From NCBI RefSeq assembly GCF_003667505.1, contig NZ_RCVJ01000181.1:1-64000 (forward strand): a stretch of 64,000 bases of DNA, written 5' to 3'. The translations under genes and the position numbers were made by a program. The stretch's first letter is position 1; every line of letters starts with the position of its first letter. Below, piece by piece: positions 25,466 through 33,655 of this stretch. The DNA is from Micromonospora sp. BL4 (GTDB taxonomy: Bacteria > Actinomycetota > Actinomycetes > Mycobacteriales > Micromonosporaceae). The notes beneath the pieces are model-generated. The model did no database searches and was not told the origin of the DNA. It saw only the letters and a list, made by a program, of their open reading frames with translations.

Positions 25466-27796
25466 ATGACCTCGTTGATCAAGAGGAACGCGTCAGGAAA
25501 CGCCGATGACGGCGACGCGAACCTCTTGATCAACGAGGTCGTCGGCGTACGTGGGGGAGTCGGGGAGGCAGCCCGGCAGGGGCGGGCTGCCGCGTACGAC
25601 GACTTCCTGCGGGGGTTGGTGCCGGTGCGGGACGGGGTGGCGCTGCTCGCCGTGGGTGGGTTGGGGCGGCGGCAGTGCGCGCCGTACGGCGATCTCGACC
25701 TGGTTCTCCTGCACGCCGGAATGCCCGGCACCGACGAGCTGGCCGCCTCGGTCTGGTACCCGATCTGGGACGCCGGCCTGCGGCTCGACCACTCGGTACG
25801 CACCGTCTCCGAAGCGCTGTCGGTGGCCCAGGACGACGTCAAGGTGGCCCTCGGGTTGCTCGACGCCCGGCTGGTGGTCGGCGACCGGGCGCTGGCCGAC
25901 GCGCTGATCCGCACCGCCGCCGACCACTGGCGGCGGACCGCCGTCCGCCAGTTGCCCGGTCTACGGGAGGTCACCGAAGCCCGCTGGCAGGCACACGGCG
26001 AACTGGCCTTCCTGCTGGAGGGTGACCTCAAGGAGGCCGCCGGCGGGCTGCGTGACGTGGGGCTGTTGCGGGCGATCTCCGCTGCCGGGATCACCGACGC
26101 CCTGCGTCCCGCCGTGCGCGCCGCCCATCTGCGCCTGCTGGACACCCGGGACGCCCTGCACCAGCAGGTCGGTCGCCGGGTCGACCGGCTGGTCGCCCAG
26201 GAGCGCGACGGTGTGGCGGCGCTCCTGGGGCTGCGACAACTCCAGCCCGGCGCGTCTGACGCCGCGCGGCGGCCCGGAGCCGTCGTGGAGGACGGCGACG
26301 CCCTCCTGCGCCGGGTCGCCGGGGACGCCCGCACGGTCAGTCACGCCCTGGACGACGCCTTCCGGGCCGCCGACCGGCTGCGCTCCGGCCGATTCCGCGG
26401 CGGCAACGATCGCCCGGTGCGCCGCCCGGTGGCCCGGGACGTGGTTGAGCACGACGGCGAGCTCGTGCTCGCCCGCACGGCGATCGGCGCCCGCCCCGAC
26501 CCGAGCCTGTCGCTCCGGGTGGCCGCCGCCGCGGCCGCCACCCGGCTGCCGATCGCACGGGCGACCTGCGAGTGGCTGGCGGCGTACTGCCCGCCGTTGC
26601 CCACACCCTGGCCGGCCGAGGCCCGGGCCGCGCTGACCACCCTGCTCGGCGCCGGTGCCGGCCTCGTGCCGGCCTGGGAGACCTGCGACCGGTACGGGCT
26701 GGTCGACGGCTGGCTGCCCGAGTGGGCCCGGCTGCGCAGCCTGCCCCAGCACAACCCGGTGCACCGCTTCACCCTGGACCGGCACCTCGTGCAGACCGCC
26801 CACGAGGCCAGCCGGCACGCCCGCGAGGTGGACCGCCCCGACCTGCTGCTCCTCGGTGCCCTGCTGCACGACATCGGCAAGGGACTACCCGGGGACCACA
26901 GCGCGGTCGGTGTGCCGCTGGCCGAGGCGGTGGCGACCCGGATCGGCCTGCCCGCCGGGGAGGTCGAACTGATCGGCACGCTGGTCCGGCTGCACCTGCT
27001 GCTGCCCGACGTGGCCACCCGCCGGGACCTGGCCGACCCGGTGACCATCGCAGCGGTGGCCGAGGCGGTCGGGGACACCGGCACCCTCGACCTGCTGCAC
27101 GCGCTGGTCCGCGCGGACGCGGCGGCCACCGGGCCGGCGGCCTGGTCGGACTGGAAGGGCCGGCTGGTCGCCGAGCTGGTCGCCCGGGTCCGCACCGCGC
27201 TGGACACCGGCGTACTCCCCGAACCGCCGGCCCCCGACCCGGCGCTGCTGGCCGGGCCCCTGCCAGTCGTCCACCTGACCGGGGACCGGGTGGCGGTGGC
27301 CGCGGCGGACCGACGCGGCCTGCTCGCCACCGTGGCCGGCTGCCTGGCCCTGCACCGGCTCGAAGTGATCTCCGCGGACGCCTCCGCGGTCGACGGCCGG
27401 GCCCTGGTCGAGTGCCGGGTGCAGCCGCGCTACGGCCTACCGCCGGACCCGGTCCCCCTCTGCGCCGACCTGCGGCGAGCGGTCGCCGGCGACGTGTCGG
27501 TCACCCAGCGCCTCCGCGGCCGTACGCTCGCCGCCCGGGGCGGCGGCGCGGCCCCCCGGGTGGTCTGGCACCGCGAGGCGGCCACCGACGCCGTCCTGCT
27601 GGAGCTGCGCGCCGCCGACGCCGCCGGCCTGCTCTACCGGGTCACCTGTGCGCTCGACGAGGCGGGTGCCCTGGTCCGCGCGGCCCGCATCTCCACCCTC
27701 GGAGCCGACGTGGTCGACGCCTTCTACCTGGTCGGCGGCTGGCCGGACGACGCCACCCGGGCCCGCCTGGAGGCCGCGGTACTCGCCGCCGTCTGA
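25466..27796 (+). CDS. glnD: PII uridylyl/adenylyltransferase GlnD
   Basis: GlnD modifies and demodifies PII. The 776-aa product contains the nucleotidyltransferase domain (GGLGRRQCAPYGDLDLVLLH, about 64-83), a GlnD-specific helical region (LLEGDLKEAAGGLRD), an HD hydrolase domain (LLGALLHDIGKGLPGDHS, about 466-483) and two C-terminal ACT domains (about 610-690 and 710-776) that sense glutamine. The start is problematic: the first 25 codons coincide with an imperfect inverted repeat (25468-25540). No ribosome site precedes ATG 25466, yet no other good in-frame start lies before the conserved region. The gene follows glnB by 17 bp. Confidence 0.93.
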   Translation: MTSLIKRNASGNADDGDANLLINEVVGVRGGVGEAARQGRAAAYDDFLRGLVPVRDGVALLAVGGLGRRQCAPYGDLDLVLLHAGMPGTDELAASVWYPIWDAGLRLDHSVRTVSEALSVAQDDVKVALGLLDARLVVGDRALADALIRTAADHWRRTAVRQLPGLREVTEARWQAHGELAFLLEGDLKEAAGGLRDVGLLRAISAAGITDALRPAVRAAHLRLLDTRDALHQQVGRRVDRLVAQERDGVAALLGLRQLQPGASDAARRPGAVVEDGDALLRRVAGDARTVSHALDDAFRAADRLRSGRFRGGNDRPVRRPVARDVVEHDGELVLARTAIGARPDPSLSLRVAAAAAATRLPIARATCEWLAAYCPPLPTPWPAEARAALTTLLGAGAGLVPAWETCDRYGLVDGWLPEWARLRSLPQHNPVHRFTLDRHLVQTAHEASRHAREVDRPDLLLLGALLHDIGKGLPGDHSAVGVPLAEAVATRIGLPAGEVELIGTLVRLHLLLPDVATRRDLADPVTIAAVAEAVGDTGTLDLLHALVRADAAATGPAAWSDWKGRLVAELVARVRTALDTGVLPEPPAPDPALLAGPLPVVHLTGDRVAVAAADRRGLLATVAGCLALHRLEVISADASAVDGRALVECRVQPRYGLPPDPVPLCADLRRAVAGDVSVTQRLRGRTLAARGGGAAPRVVWHREAATDAVLLELRAADAAGLLYRVTCALDEAGALVRAARISTLGADVVDAFYLVGGWPDDATRARLEAAVLAAV
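25468..25540. repeat. Long inverted repeat at the 5' end of glnD
   Basis: A perfect 19-bp arm pair (25468-25486 and 25522-25540, core CTCGTTGATCAAGAG) continues, after a 2-nt internal loop on each side, with 6 more pairs (CGCGTC/GACGCG). There is also a small inner GCCG/CGGC stem. It could be an intergenic palindrome (terminator or REP-like element) that the glnD reading frame traverses, or an RNA structure governing glnD translation. Confidence 0.85.
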
Positions 27797-27820
27797 CCGC
27801 CCTCGAATCCTCGCCGCCTG

Positions 27821-27870
27821 CCGACGTCCGCCGCCGCCTGCCGCCGTCCGCCGCCGCCTGCCGACGGCTG
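27821..27870 (+). repeat. 20-bp tandem repeat
   Basis: Units 27821-27840 and 27841-27860 differ by one base (unit core GTCCGCCGCCGCCTG), with a partial third copy to 27870. It is non-coding and low-complexity, probably a slippage product. Confidence 0.75.
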
Positions 27871-27980
27871 TCAGTCGCCCGCGCGCTGTCCGCCGCTCGT
27901 AGCCGCTGCCGCTCGTAGCCGCCCGCCGCGTCGTTGCACCATCTCCGTTCAATCCTCGTGCCAGCCCGCCTCACTCACCG

Positions 27981-28024
27981 GCGCGATACCTCAGAGTCAT
28001 ATTTATGCCTCTGAGTCATCGCGC
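27981..28024. repeat. Dispersed 44-bp near-palindrome, copy 1
   Basis: 18 of 22 symmetric positions pair. The left arm is GCGCGATACCTCAGAG, the centre CATATTTATG. A second copy (35 of 40 identical over the core) lies at 49714-49755. It is AT-rich in the middle, unlike the surrounding DNA. It sits between glnD and the histidine kinase, about 165 bp before the kinase start. Confidence 0.85.
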
Positions 28025-28174
28025 TCGCGGAGGTATCCGCCGCCGGACCTGGCGTGCTCGAGCCTTCCGCACGGTCAGAGCGGAGCAGCGTCGCGGGGAG
28101 ATGGGCGGCGGGTACGTCCGGGGGCGTAGCTGCGGTGCCGCTCGTGGACGCACGCCGGGTGGCCTCGGCGCGGG

Positions 28175-28180
28175 CAGAAT
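28175..28180 (+). promoter_or_regulatory. Candidate leaderless -10 for the histidine kinase
   Basis: CAGAAT is 7 nt before ATG 28188, and neither ATG 28179 nor 28188 has a ribosome site. The element overlaps ATG 28179 and so argues for 28188 as the start. Confidence 0.4.
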
Positions 28181-28187
28181 GACGGCC

Positions 28188-29357
28188 ATGCGAGGGAGCG
28201 GACAGCGAGGGTGGCAGGAGACGGGCGCTGACGCCGCGCTCGCCCTGGTGCTGCTCGGATTCGCGCTGCTCGCCACCGGCCTGGCCGGGGACAACCAGCC
28301 GGGGTCCAGGCCGGTGGACGCCGCCTGCCGGGTGCTGATCGCAGTCGCCGCGCTGGCGCTGGTGGCCCGGCGACGCGCCCCGGTCGCGACCCTCGGCGTG
28401 GTCACCGCGGCCACTACGACGTACCTGGTGATCGGCTACCCGTACGGGCCGATCCTGCTCACCTTCCTGATCGCGGTGTACACCGTCGCGGTGCGGCTGC
28501 CGGTGCGGCCGGCGGCGCTCGCCACCGGGGGCGCGTTCGTGCTGCTGCTGACACACGCCTTCTGGTCCCGGGGCCCGGCTCCGGGCTGGGCCGGAGTGCT
28601 GCCCGCGTCGGCCTGGGTGGTCGTACCGTTCGCGGTGGGGACGGTGGTGCGGGTCAACCGCGAGGCGACCGCCCGCAGCCGTGCCGAGGAGGCTCGCAGT
28701 CGTGTCGAGCAGGCCCGGCGGCAGGCGGACGAGGAGCGGCTGCGCATCGCGCAGGAGGTGCACGACGTGGTGGGGCACGGGCTGGCCGCGATCAGCATGC
28801 AGGCGGAGATCGCCCTGCACCTGCTGCCGAAACGGCCGGAGCAGGCGGAGACCGCGCTGACAGCGATCAGCCGGACCAGCCGGGAGGCCCTGGACGAGCT
28901 GCGGGTCACCCTGGGCGCGGTGCGGCGAGGCGCCGAGCGTGGGCCGGTACCCGGCCTGGCCCGGCTCCCCGCGTTACGCGACCGGCTAGCCGGAACCGGC
29001 CTCGCCGTCGAGCTGCGGGTGGTCGGTGAACCGCGGGAGCTGCCGGCGGCGGTGGATCTGGCCGCGTACCGGGTGGTGCAGGAGGCGTTGACCAACGTCC
29101 TGCGCCATGCCGGGGTGGCCAGCGCGGAGGTGACGGTCGACTACCGCGCCGACGAGTTGACCGTCGAGGTCACCGACCGGGGCACGGGCGTCCGGGGCGC
29201 CGGGCCGGATCCCGCCGACGACGGAACCGGCGGGCACGGCCTGGCGGGGATGCGGGAGCGGATCGACGCGCTGGGTGGGCGGCTGGCCGTCGGGCAGCGT
29301 ACCGACGGCGGCGGTTTCCGGGTGTACGCCCGGCTGCCGGTGAAGGCCCCCGCGTGA
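28188..29357 (+). CDS. Sensor histidine kinase, NarL/DesK type
   Basis: The 389-aa membrane kinase has about five N-terminal transmembrane helices (residues about 15-155) and no sizeable external sensor domain, so it probably senses something in or near the membrane. A linker coiled coil leads to a HisKA_3 dimerisation domain with the phosphoacceptor His192 in AQEVHDVVGHGLAA. The HATPase domain has the N box VVQEALTNVLRHAG and G box GGHGLAGMRERI. Its stop overlaps the start of the response regulator (GTGA), so the pair is coupled. The in-frame ATG 28179 is an alternative start. The stimulus is unknown. Confidence 0.92.
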   Translation: MRGSGQRGWQETGADAALALVLLGFALLATGLAGDNQPGSRPVDAACRVLIAVAALALVARRRAPVATLGVVTAATTTYLVIGYPYGPILLTFLIAVYTVAVRLPVRPAALATGGAFVLLLTHAFWSRGPAPGWAGVLPASAWVVVPFAVGTVVRVNREATARSRAEEARSRVEQARRQADEERLRIAQEVHDVVGHGLAAISMQAEIALHLLPKRPEQAETALTAISRTSREALDELRVTLGAVRRGAERGPVPGLARLPALRDRLAGTGLAVELRVVGEPRELPAAVDLAAYRVVQEALTNVLRHAGVASAEVTVDYRADELTVEVTDRGTGVRGAGPDPADDGTGGHGLAGMRERIDALGGRLAVGQRTDGGGFRVYARLPVKAPA

Positions 29358-30010
29358 TCCGGGTGCTGATCGCCGACGACCAGGACCTGGTCCGGCTCGG
29401 GCTGCGCGCGCTGGTGGAGAGCGAGGACGACCTGGCGCTGGCCGGTGAGGCGGCCGACGGGCTGCGGGCGGTGGAGCTGGCCCGCCGGGAGCGGCCGGAC
29501 GTGGTGCTGATGGACATCCGGATGCCGGGCATCGACGGGATCGAGGCCACCCGTCGGATCGTCGCCGACCCAGACCTGGTCGGCACGCGGGTGGTGGTGC
29601 TCACCACCTTCGAGCTGGACGAGTACGTCTTCGACGCGCTGCGGCACGGGGCGAGCGGGTTCCTCACCAAGGACACCCGGCCGGCCGAGCTGCTGCGGGC
29701 GATTCGGCTGGTCGCCGAGGGGGAGGCGCTGCTGTCGCCGTCGGTGACCCGGCGGGTGGTGCGGGAGTTCGCCACCCGGCCGTCCCGGGTGCCGCGTCCG
29801 CATCCGCGGCTCGACGCGCTCACCGACCGGGAACGCCAGGTGGTCGGCCTGGTCGGTGAGGGGCTGAACAACGAGGAGATCGCCGCCCGGCTGGTCGTCA
29901 GTCCGGCGACCGCCCGTACCCACGTCAGCCGGGCGATGGGCAAGCTGGGAGCCCGGGACCGGGCCCAGCTCGTCGTCTTCGCGTACCAGTCGGGGCTGGT
30001 GACCGGCTGA
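29354..30010 (+). CDS. LuxR/NarL-type response regulator
   Basis: This 218-aa regulator has a receiver domain with acidic residues Asp8-Asp9, the phosphorylation site Asp54 (VVLMDIRMPGIDG) and the conserved Lys in FLTKDTRP. The C-terminal LuxR-type helix-turn-helix begins LTDRERQVVGLVGEGLNNEE and includes ATARTHVSRAMGKL. It overlaps the kinase gene by 4 nt and is its evident partner. No target genes are obvious next to it. Confidence 0.94.
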   Translation: MIRVLIADDQDLVRLGLRALVESEDDLALAGEAADGLRAVELARRERPDVVLMDIRMPGIDGIEATRRIVADPDLVGTRVVVLTTFELDEYVFDALRHGASGFLTKDTRPAELLRAIRLVAEGEALLSPSVTRRVVREFATRPSRVPRPHPRLDALTDRERQVVGLVGEGLNNEEIAARLVVSPATARTHVSRAMGKLGARDRAQLVVFAYQSGLVTG

Positions 30011-30164
30011 CGGCGGCCCGGCGCGGGCGGTGTCGGGCGGCCGGGGGCGCGGGCCGGGCCGGGCGACAGCGGCCGTGCGGCCGGCCCGCTACCCTTGCGG
30101 TGGTCGGACTCCGCACTGCCGACCGCGTTGTGCCCGCCGGAACACTGACAAACGGGATGTTCGT

Positions 30165-31724
30165 GTGTTTGACACCTTGAGTGACCGCCTGTCCGGGATC
30201 TTCACCAAGCTCCGCGGCAAGGGGCGGCTCACCGACGCCGACATCGACGCCACCGCGCGCGAGATCCGCCTCGCGCTGCTGGAGGCGGACGTCGCGCTGC
30301 CGGTCGTCAAGGGCTTCATCGCGGCCGTCAAGGAGCGGGCCCGCAGCGCAGAGGTCTCCCAGGCGCTGAACCCGGCCCAGCAGATCATCAAGATCGTCAA
30401 CGAAGAGCTGATCAACGTGCTCGGCGGTGAGGGCCGGCGGCTCCAGTTCGCCAAGCAGCCGCCGACGGTGATCATGCTGGCCGGCCTCCAGGGTTCCGGT
30501 AAGACCACCCTCGCCGGCAAGCTGGCCCGCTGGCTCAAGGGCCAGGGGCACCAGCCGCTGCTGGTCGCCGCCGACCTTCAGCGCCCCAACGCGGTCGGGC
30601 AGCTCCAGGTGCTCGGTGGCCGGGCCGGCGTCGAGGTGTACGCCCCAGAGCCCGGCAACGGCACCGGTGACCCGGTGCAGGTGGCGCGGGCGTCGATCGA
30701 GCACGCGAAGCGGGCGGCCCGGGACATCGTCATCGTCGACACCGCCGGCCGGCTCGGCATCGACGCCGAGATGATGCAGCAGGCCGCCGACATCCGCGAC
30801 GCCGTCTCGCCGGACGAGGTCATCTTCGTCATCGACGCGATGGTCGGTCAGGACGCCGTCCGCACCGCCGAGGCGTTCCGCGACGGCGTCGGCATCACCG
30901 GCGTGGTGCTCTCCAAGCTCGACGGCGACGCCCGTGGTGGCGCCGCGCTGTCGGTGCGTGAGGTGACCGGGCAGCCGATCCTGTTCGCCTCCACCGGCGA
31001 GAAGCTGGAGGACTTCGACGTCTTCCACCCCGACCGGATGGCCAGCCGGATCCTCGGCATGGGCGACGTCCTCACTCTGATCGAGCAGGCCGAGCAGGCC
31101 TTCGACTCCGATCAGAAGGAGAAGATGACCGCCAAGCTGATGGGCGGCGAGCAGTTCACCCTGGAGGACTTCCTCGACCAGCTCATCGCGGTGCGCCGGA
31201 TGGGGCCGATCGCCAACGTGCTGGCCATGATGCCCGGCATGGGGCAGATGAAGGACCAGCTGGCCGATCTGGACGACACCCACTTCGACCGGGTCACCGC
31301 GATCATCCGGTCGATGACCCCGGCCGAGCGCACCACCCCGAAGATCATCAACGGCTCCCGGCGGGCGCGCATCGCCAACGGCTCCGGGGTCACCGTGATG
31401 GACGTCAACCAGCTGCTCAACCGCTTCGCCGACGCGCAGAAGATGATGAAGCAGATGGGCGGCATGATGGGCCTGCCCGGCGGTGGCCGGCGCAAGGCGA
31501 CCAAGAGCCCCAAGAACAAGCGCAAGGGCACCAAGGGTGGCGGCCGGCCGCGGACCGGGGCGGGCGCCGGGATGCCGGGAGGGTTCCCGGGTGGCATGCC
31601 GCAGCTTCCGCCGGGCATGGACCCGAACGACCTGGCCGGTGGCCAGGGCCTGCCGCCCGGCTTCAAGCTTCCGAAGATCGACTTCAACAAGCTCGGCAAG
31701 GGCGGCGACAACCACCCCCGCTGA
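30165..31724 (+). CDS. ffh: Signal recognition particle protein Ffh
   Basis: Ffh binds signal sequences at the ribosome with 4.5S RNA and delivers them to FtsY. The 519-aa protein has the N domain (about 1-95) and G domain (P-loop GLQGSGKTTLAGKLA, RPNAVGQLQ, DTAGRLGID, LSKLDGDARGG). The Met-rich M domain (from about 330) includes FLDQLIAVRRMGPIANVL and ends in a Gly/Met/Pro-rich tail. GTG 30165 gives MFDTLSDRLSGIF, the conserved N-terminus; the longer upstream frame is not conserved. Confidence 0.96.
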   Translation: MFDTLSDRLSGIFTKLRGKGRLTDADIDATAREIRLALLEADVALPVVKGFIAAVKERARSAEVSQALNPAQQIIKIVNEELINVLGGEGRRLQFAKQPPTVIMLAGLQGSGKTTLAGKLARWLKGQGHQPLLVAADLQRPNAVGQLQVLGGRAGVEVYAPEPGNGTGDPVQVARASIEHAKRAARDIVIVDTAGRLGIDAEMMQQAADIRDAVSPDEVIFVIDAMVGQDAVRTAEAFRDGVGITGVVLSKLDGDARGGAALSVREVTGQPILFASTGEKLEDFDVFHPDRMASRILGMGDVLTLIEQAEQAFDSDQKEKMTAKLMGGEQFTLEDFLDQLIAVRRMGPIANVLAMMPGMGQMKDQLADLDDTHFDRVTAIIRSMTPAERTTPKIINGSRRARIANGSGVTVMDVNQLLNRFADAQKMMKQMGGMMGLPGGGRRKATKSPKNKRKGTKGGGRPRTGAGAGMPGGFPGGMPQLPPGMDPNDLAGGQGLPPGFKLPKIDFNKLGKGGDNHPR

Positions 31725-31772
31725 CGCGTGTCGGTGACGTCGGGCGACGTCGCGGACGACGGGATGATCGGG

Positions 31773-31778
31773 TAGGAC
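31773..31778 (+). promoter_or_regulatory. Candidate leaderless -10 for the amidohydrolase
   Basis: TAGGAC is separated from ATG 31786 by 7 nt, with no ribosome site. This favours ATG 31786 over GTG 31780. Confidence 0.4.
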
Positions 31779-31785
31779 TGTGCAC

Positions 31786-32865
31786 ATGGCTCTTCATGTG
31801 CGCGGTGTGCTGCTCCCCGACGACGAGGTCCGGGATCTCTGGCTGGTCGGCGACCGGGTGACCCTCACCCCGGTGCCCGGGGCGGAGACGGTCGTCGACG
31901 GCGGTTTCGTCCTGCCGGGTCTGGTCGACGCGCACTGCCACATCGGCATCGCCCGCGGTGGCGCCCCGATCACCTCTCTCGACCAGGCCCGCGAGTTGGC
32001 CCTCGTCGACCGGGCCGCCGGGGTGCTGGCGATCCGCGACGCCGGCTCGCCGTACCCGTACCCCGAGTTGGACGACGAGCCGGACCTGCCGCGACTGGCC
32101 CGCGCCGGCCGGCACGTCGCGCCGCCGAAGCGCTACCTGCGCGACATCGGGGTGGAGGTCGGCGCCGCCGAGGTGGCCGCGACGGTCGCCGCTCAGGCGC
32201 GGGCCGGCAACGGCTGGGTCAAGCTCGTCGGCGACTGGATCGACCGCGGCGTTGGCGACCTCGCGCCGGCCTGGGACGCGGACACCCTCACCGCCGCCGT
32301 GCGGGCCGCGCACGACGCCGGGGTACGCGCCGCCGTGCACACCTTCTCCGAGTCAGCCGTGGAGATCATGGTGCGGGCCGGGGTGGACTCGGTGGAGCAC
32401 GGCACGGGGCTGAGCCTCGACCTGATCGACGAGATGGCCCGCCAGGGCACCGCGCTGGTCCCCACGATGATCAACATTGCCACCTTCGGTGGGATCGCCG
32501 AGCAGGCGCGGGCCAAGTTCCCCGGGTACGCGGAGCACATGCTGGCGCTGCGGGACGGCTTCCCCGAGGTGGTGCGGGCCGCGCACGAGGCGGGCGTGCC
32601 GATCTACGTGGGCACCGACGCGGGCGGCGGCATCGACCACGGGCTGGCCGCCGAGGAGATGCTGCTGCTGCACGAGCGGGCCGGCATGGCGCCCCTCGAC
32701 GTGCTGGCCGCCGCCTCCTGGGGCGCCCGGGAGTGGCTCGGCTTCCCCGGCCTGGTCGAGGGCGGCCTCGCCGACCTGACCGTCTACCCCGAGGACCCGC
32801 GCCACGACCTGCGCGTGGTCCGCGCCCCGTCCCGCACCATCCTGCGCGGCCGCGTCATCCGCTGA
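31786..32865 (+). CDS. Amidohydrolase-family metal-dependent hydrolase
   Basis: The 359-aa protein has the amidohydrolase TIM barrel: metal-binding HxH in VDAHCHIGIARGG, a likely carboxylated lysine in WVKLVGDW, then AVHTFSE and SVEHGTGL histidines, and the catalytic aspartate in VGTDAGGGIDHG. An N-terminal beta-sandwich and the C-terminal LADLTVYPEDPR strand complete the fold. The pattern resembles the prolidase/Xaa-Arg dipeptidase branch, but the substrate cannot be assigned. The start was chosen from the upstream -10 element; GTG 31780 adds two residues. Confidence 0.85.
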   Translation: MALHVRGVLLPDDEVRDLWLVGDRVTLTPVPGAETVVDGGFVLPGLVDAHCHIGIARGGAPITSLDQARELALVDRAAGVLAIRDAGSPYPYPELDDEPDLPRLARAGRHVAPPKRYLRDIGVEVGAAEVAATVAAQARAGNGWVKLVGDWIDRGVGDLAPAWDADTLTAAVRAAHDAGVRAAVHTFSESAVEIMVRAGVDSVEHGTGLSLDLIDEMARQGTALVPTMINIATFGGIAEQARAKFPGYAEHMLALRDGFPEVVRAAHEAGVPIYVGTDAGGGIDHGLAAEEMLLLHERAGMAPLDVLAAASWGAREWLGFPGLVEGGLADLTVYPEDPRHDLRVVRAPSRTILRGRVIR

Positions 32866-32909
32866 CGGCGACGCGGGGTGCGGCGCGGGATGTGGGACAC
32901 GGCGCCGGG

Positions 32910-33512
32910 TCAGCGGGGCGTGCGGGCGGCCGTCGCGAACAGGCGTACGGCCAGGTCGGCGAGGGCGGCGGCGGTCTGGTCGATCGGGTCGCGGGGGAGC
33001 ACGATGTGGCTGACGACCAGGCGGACGATGGTGTCGGCGGCGAAGGCCAGCGCGGCCGGCTCGGCCTGCGGCAGGTGGTCGCCGACCCACTCGATGAGCG
33101 CGCCGGATGCCTCGGTGAGCACCACCTCGGCCCGGGTGGTCAGGTACGGCAGCAGCTCGTCCGAGCCACCTCGGGCGCTGGTCAGGATCGCCTTGACCAG
33201 GGGGTTGTCCGCCGCCGCGGCGAGGGTGTGCGCGATCGCCGCGTACGCGCCGGCCCGGACGTCGGGACCGTGCGCGACCAGGGCCGCCCGGACGTCGCCG
33301 ACGAACCGGTCGACCTCCCGCCGGGCGAGCGCCTCGGCCAGGCCGGCCTTGCTGCCGAACTCGTTGTAGACGGTCTGCCGGCTCACTCCGGCCGCGGCGG
33401 CCACCCCGCCCATGCGGACCGCGTCCCAGCCGGAGGCGATGGTCCGCGCGCGGGCGGCGTCCACGATCGTGTCCCGCAGCCGCTGGCGAGGGGTCTCCGT
33501 CGATGCAGTCAT
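32910..33512 (-). CDS. TetR-family transcriptional regulator
   Basis: This 200-aa regulator has the N-terminal TetR helix-turn-helix (MGGVAAAAGVSRQTVYNEFG, about 34-53) followed by an all-helical ligand domain. It is divergent from proS and convergent with the amidohydrolase. Its target may be itself or a gene outside the immediate neighbourhood; no clear TetR palindrome is visible in the 143-bp proS gap. A TAGACT -10 lies 20 bp before the start on the minus strand. Confidence 0.88.
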   Translation of the reverse strand: MTASTETPRQRLRDTIVDAARARTIASGWDAVRMGGVAAAAGVSRQTVYNEFGSKAGLAEALARREVDRFVGDVRAALVAHGPDVRAGAYAAIAHTLAAAADNPLVKAILTSARGGSDELLPYLTTRAEVVLTEASGALIEWVGDHLPQAEPAALAFAADTIVRLVVSHIVLPRDPIDQTAAALADLAVRLFATAARTPR

Positions 33513-33641
33513 GGTGGTCGAAGTCTACGGTCGCCCCGCCAGCCTGCGCAGGGGCCGCCGCAGCCGGTGCGCGAGGTGGGCGCGGAACAGCGGGCGGACG
33601 GCGCGTCGCCGCCCGGGCGCGGTGGCCGGCCGCGCGGCGCA

Positions 33642-33647
33642 TAGGAT
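33642..33647 (+). promoter_or_regulatory. Candidate leaderless -10 for proS
   Basis: TAGGAT lies 8 nt before the proS ATG and there is no ribosome site, so the mRNA should begin at or near the start codon. Confidence 0.45.
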
Positions 33648-33655
33648 GTGCGGTC

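Larger units (their letters stand above)
27797..28187. other. Intergenic region with short repeats and a palindrome
   Basis: This 391-bp gap after glnD holds three things: two 20-bp CCG-rich repeats, a pair of 13-bp CCGCTCGTAGCCG repeats (27893-27905 and 27909-27921), and the 44-bp near-palindrome at 27981-28024. No convincing gene is present; ORFs here lack family similarity. Confidence 0.6.

Noticed and set aside
27821..27921. Possible CRISPR-like repeats after glnD
   Set aside because: Repeats are 13-20 bp, directly adjacent or with 3-nt spacing, differ from each other, lack unique spacers and have no cas genes nearby.
27981..28024. Reading the dispersed palindrome as a parS site
   Set aside because: The known parS consensus (TGTTTCACGTGAAACA-like) is not matched in either copy.
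29925..31787. A 620-codon frame antisense to ffh and overlapping the response regulator
   Set aside because: No recognisable domain is present and the composition is typical of antisense high-GC frames. Ffh is certain on the other strand.
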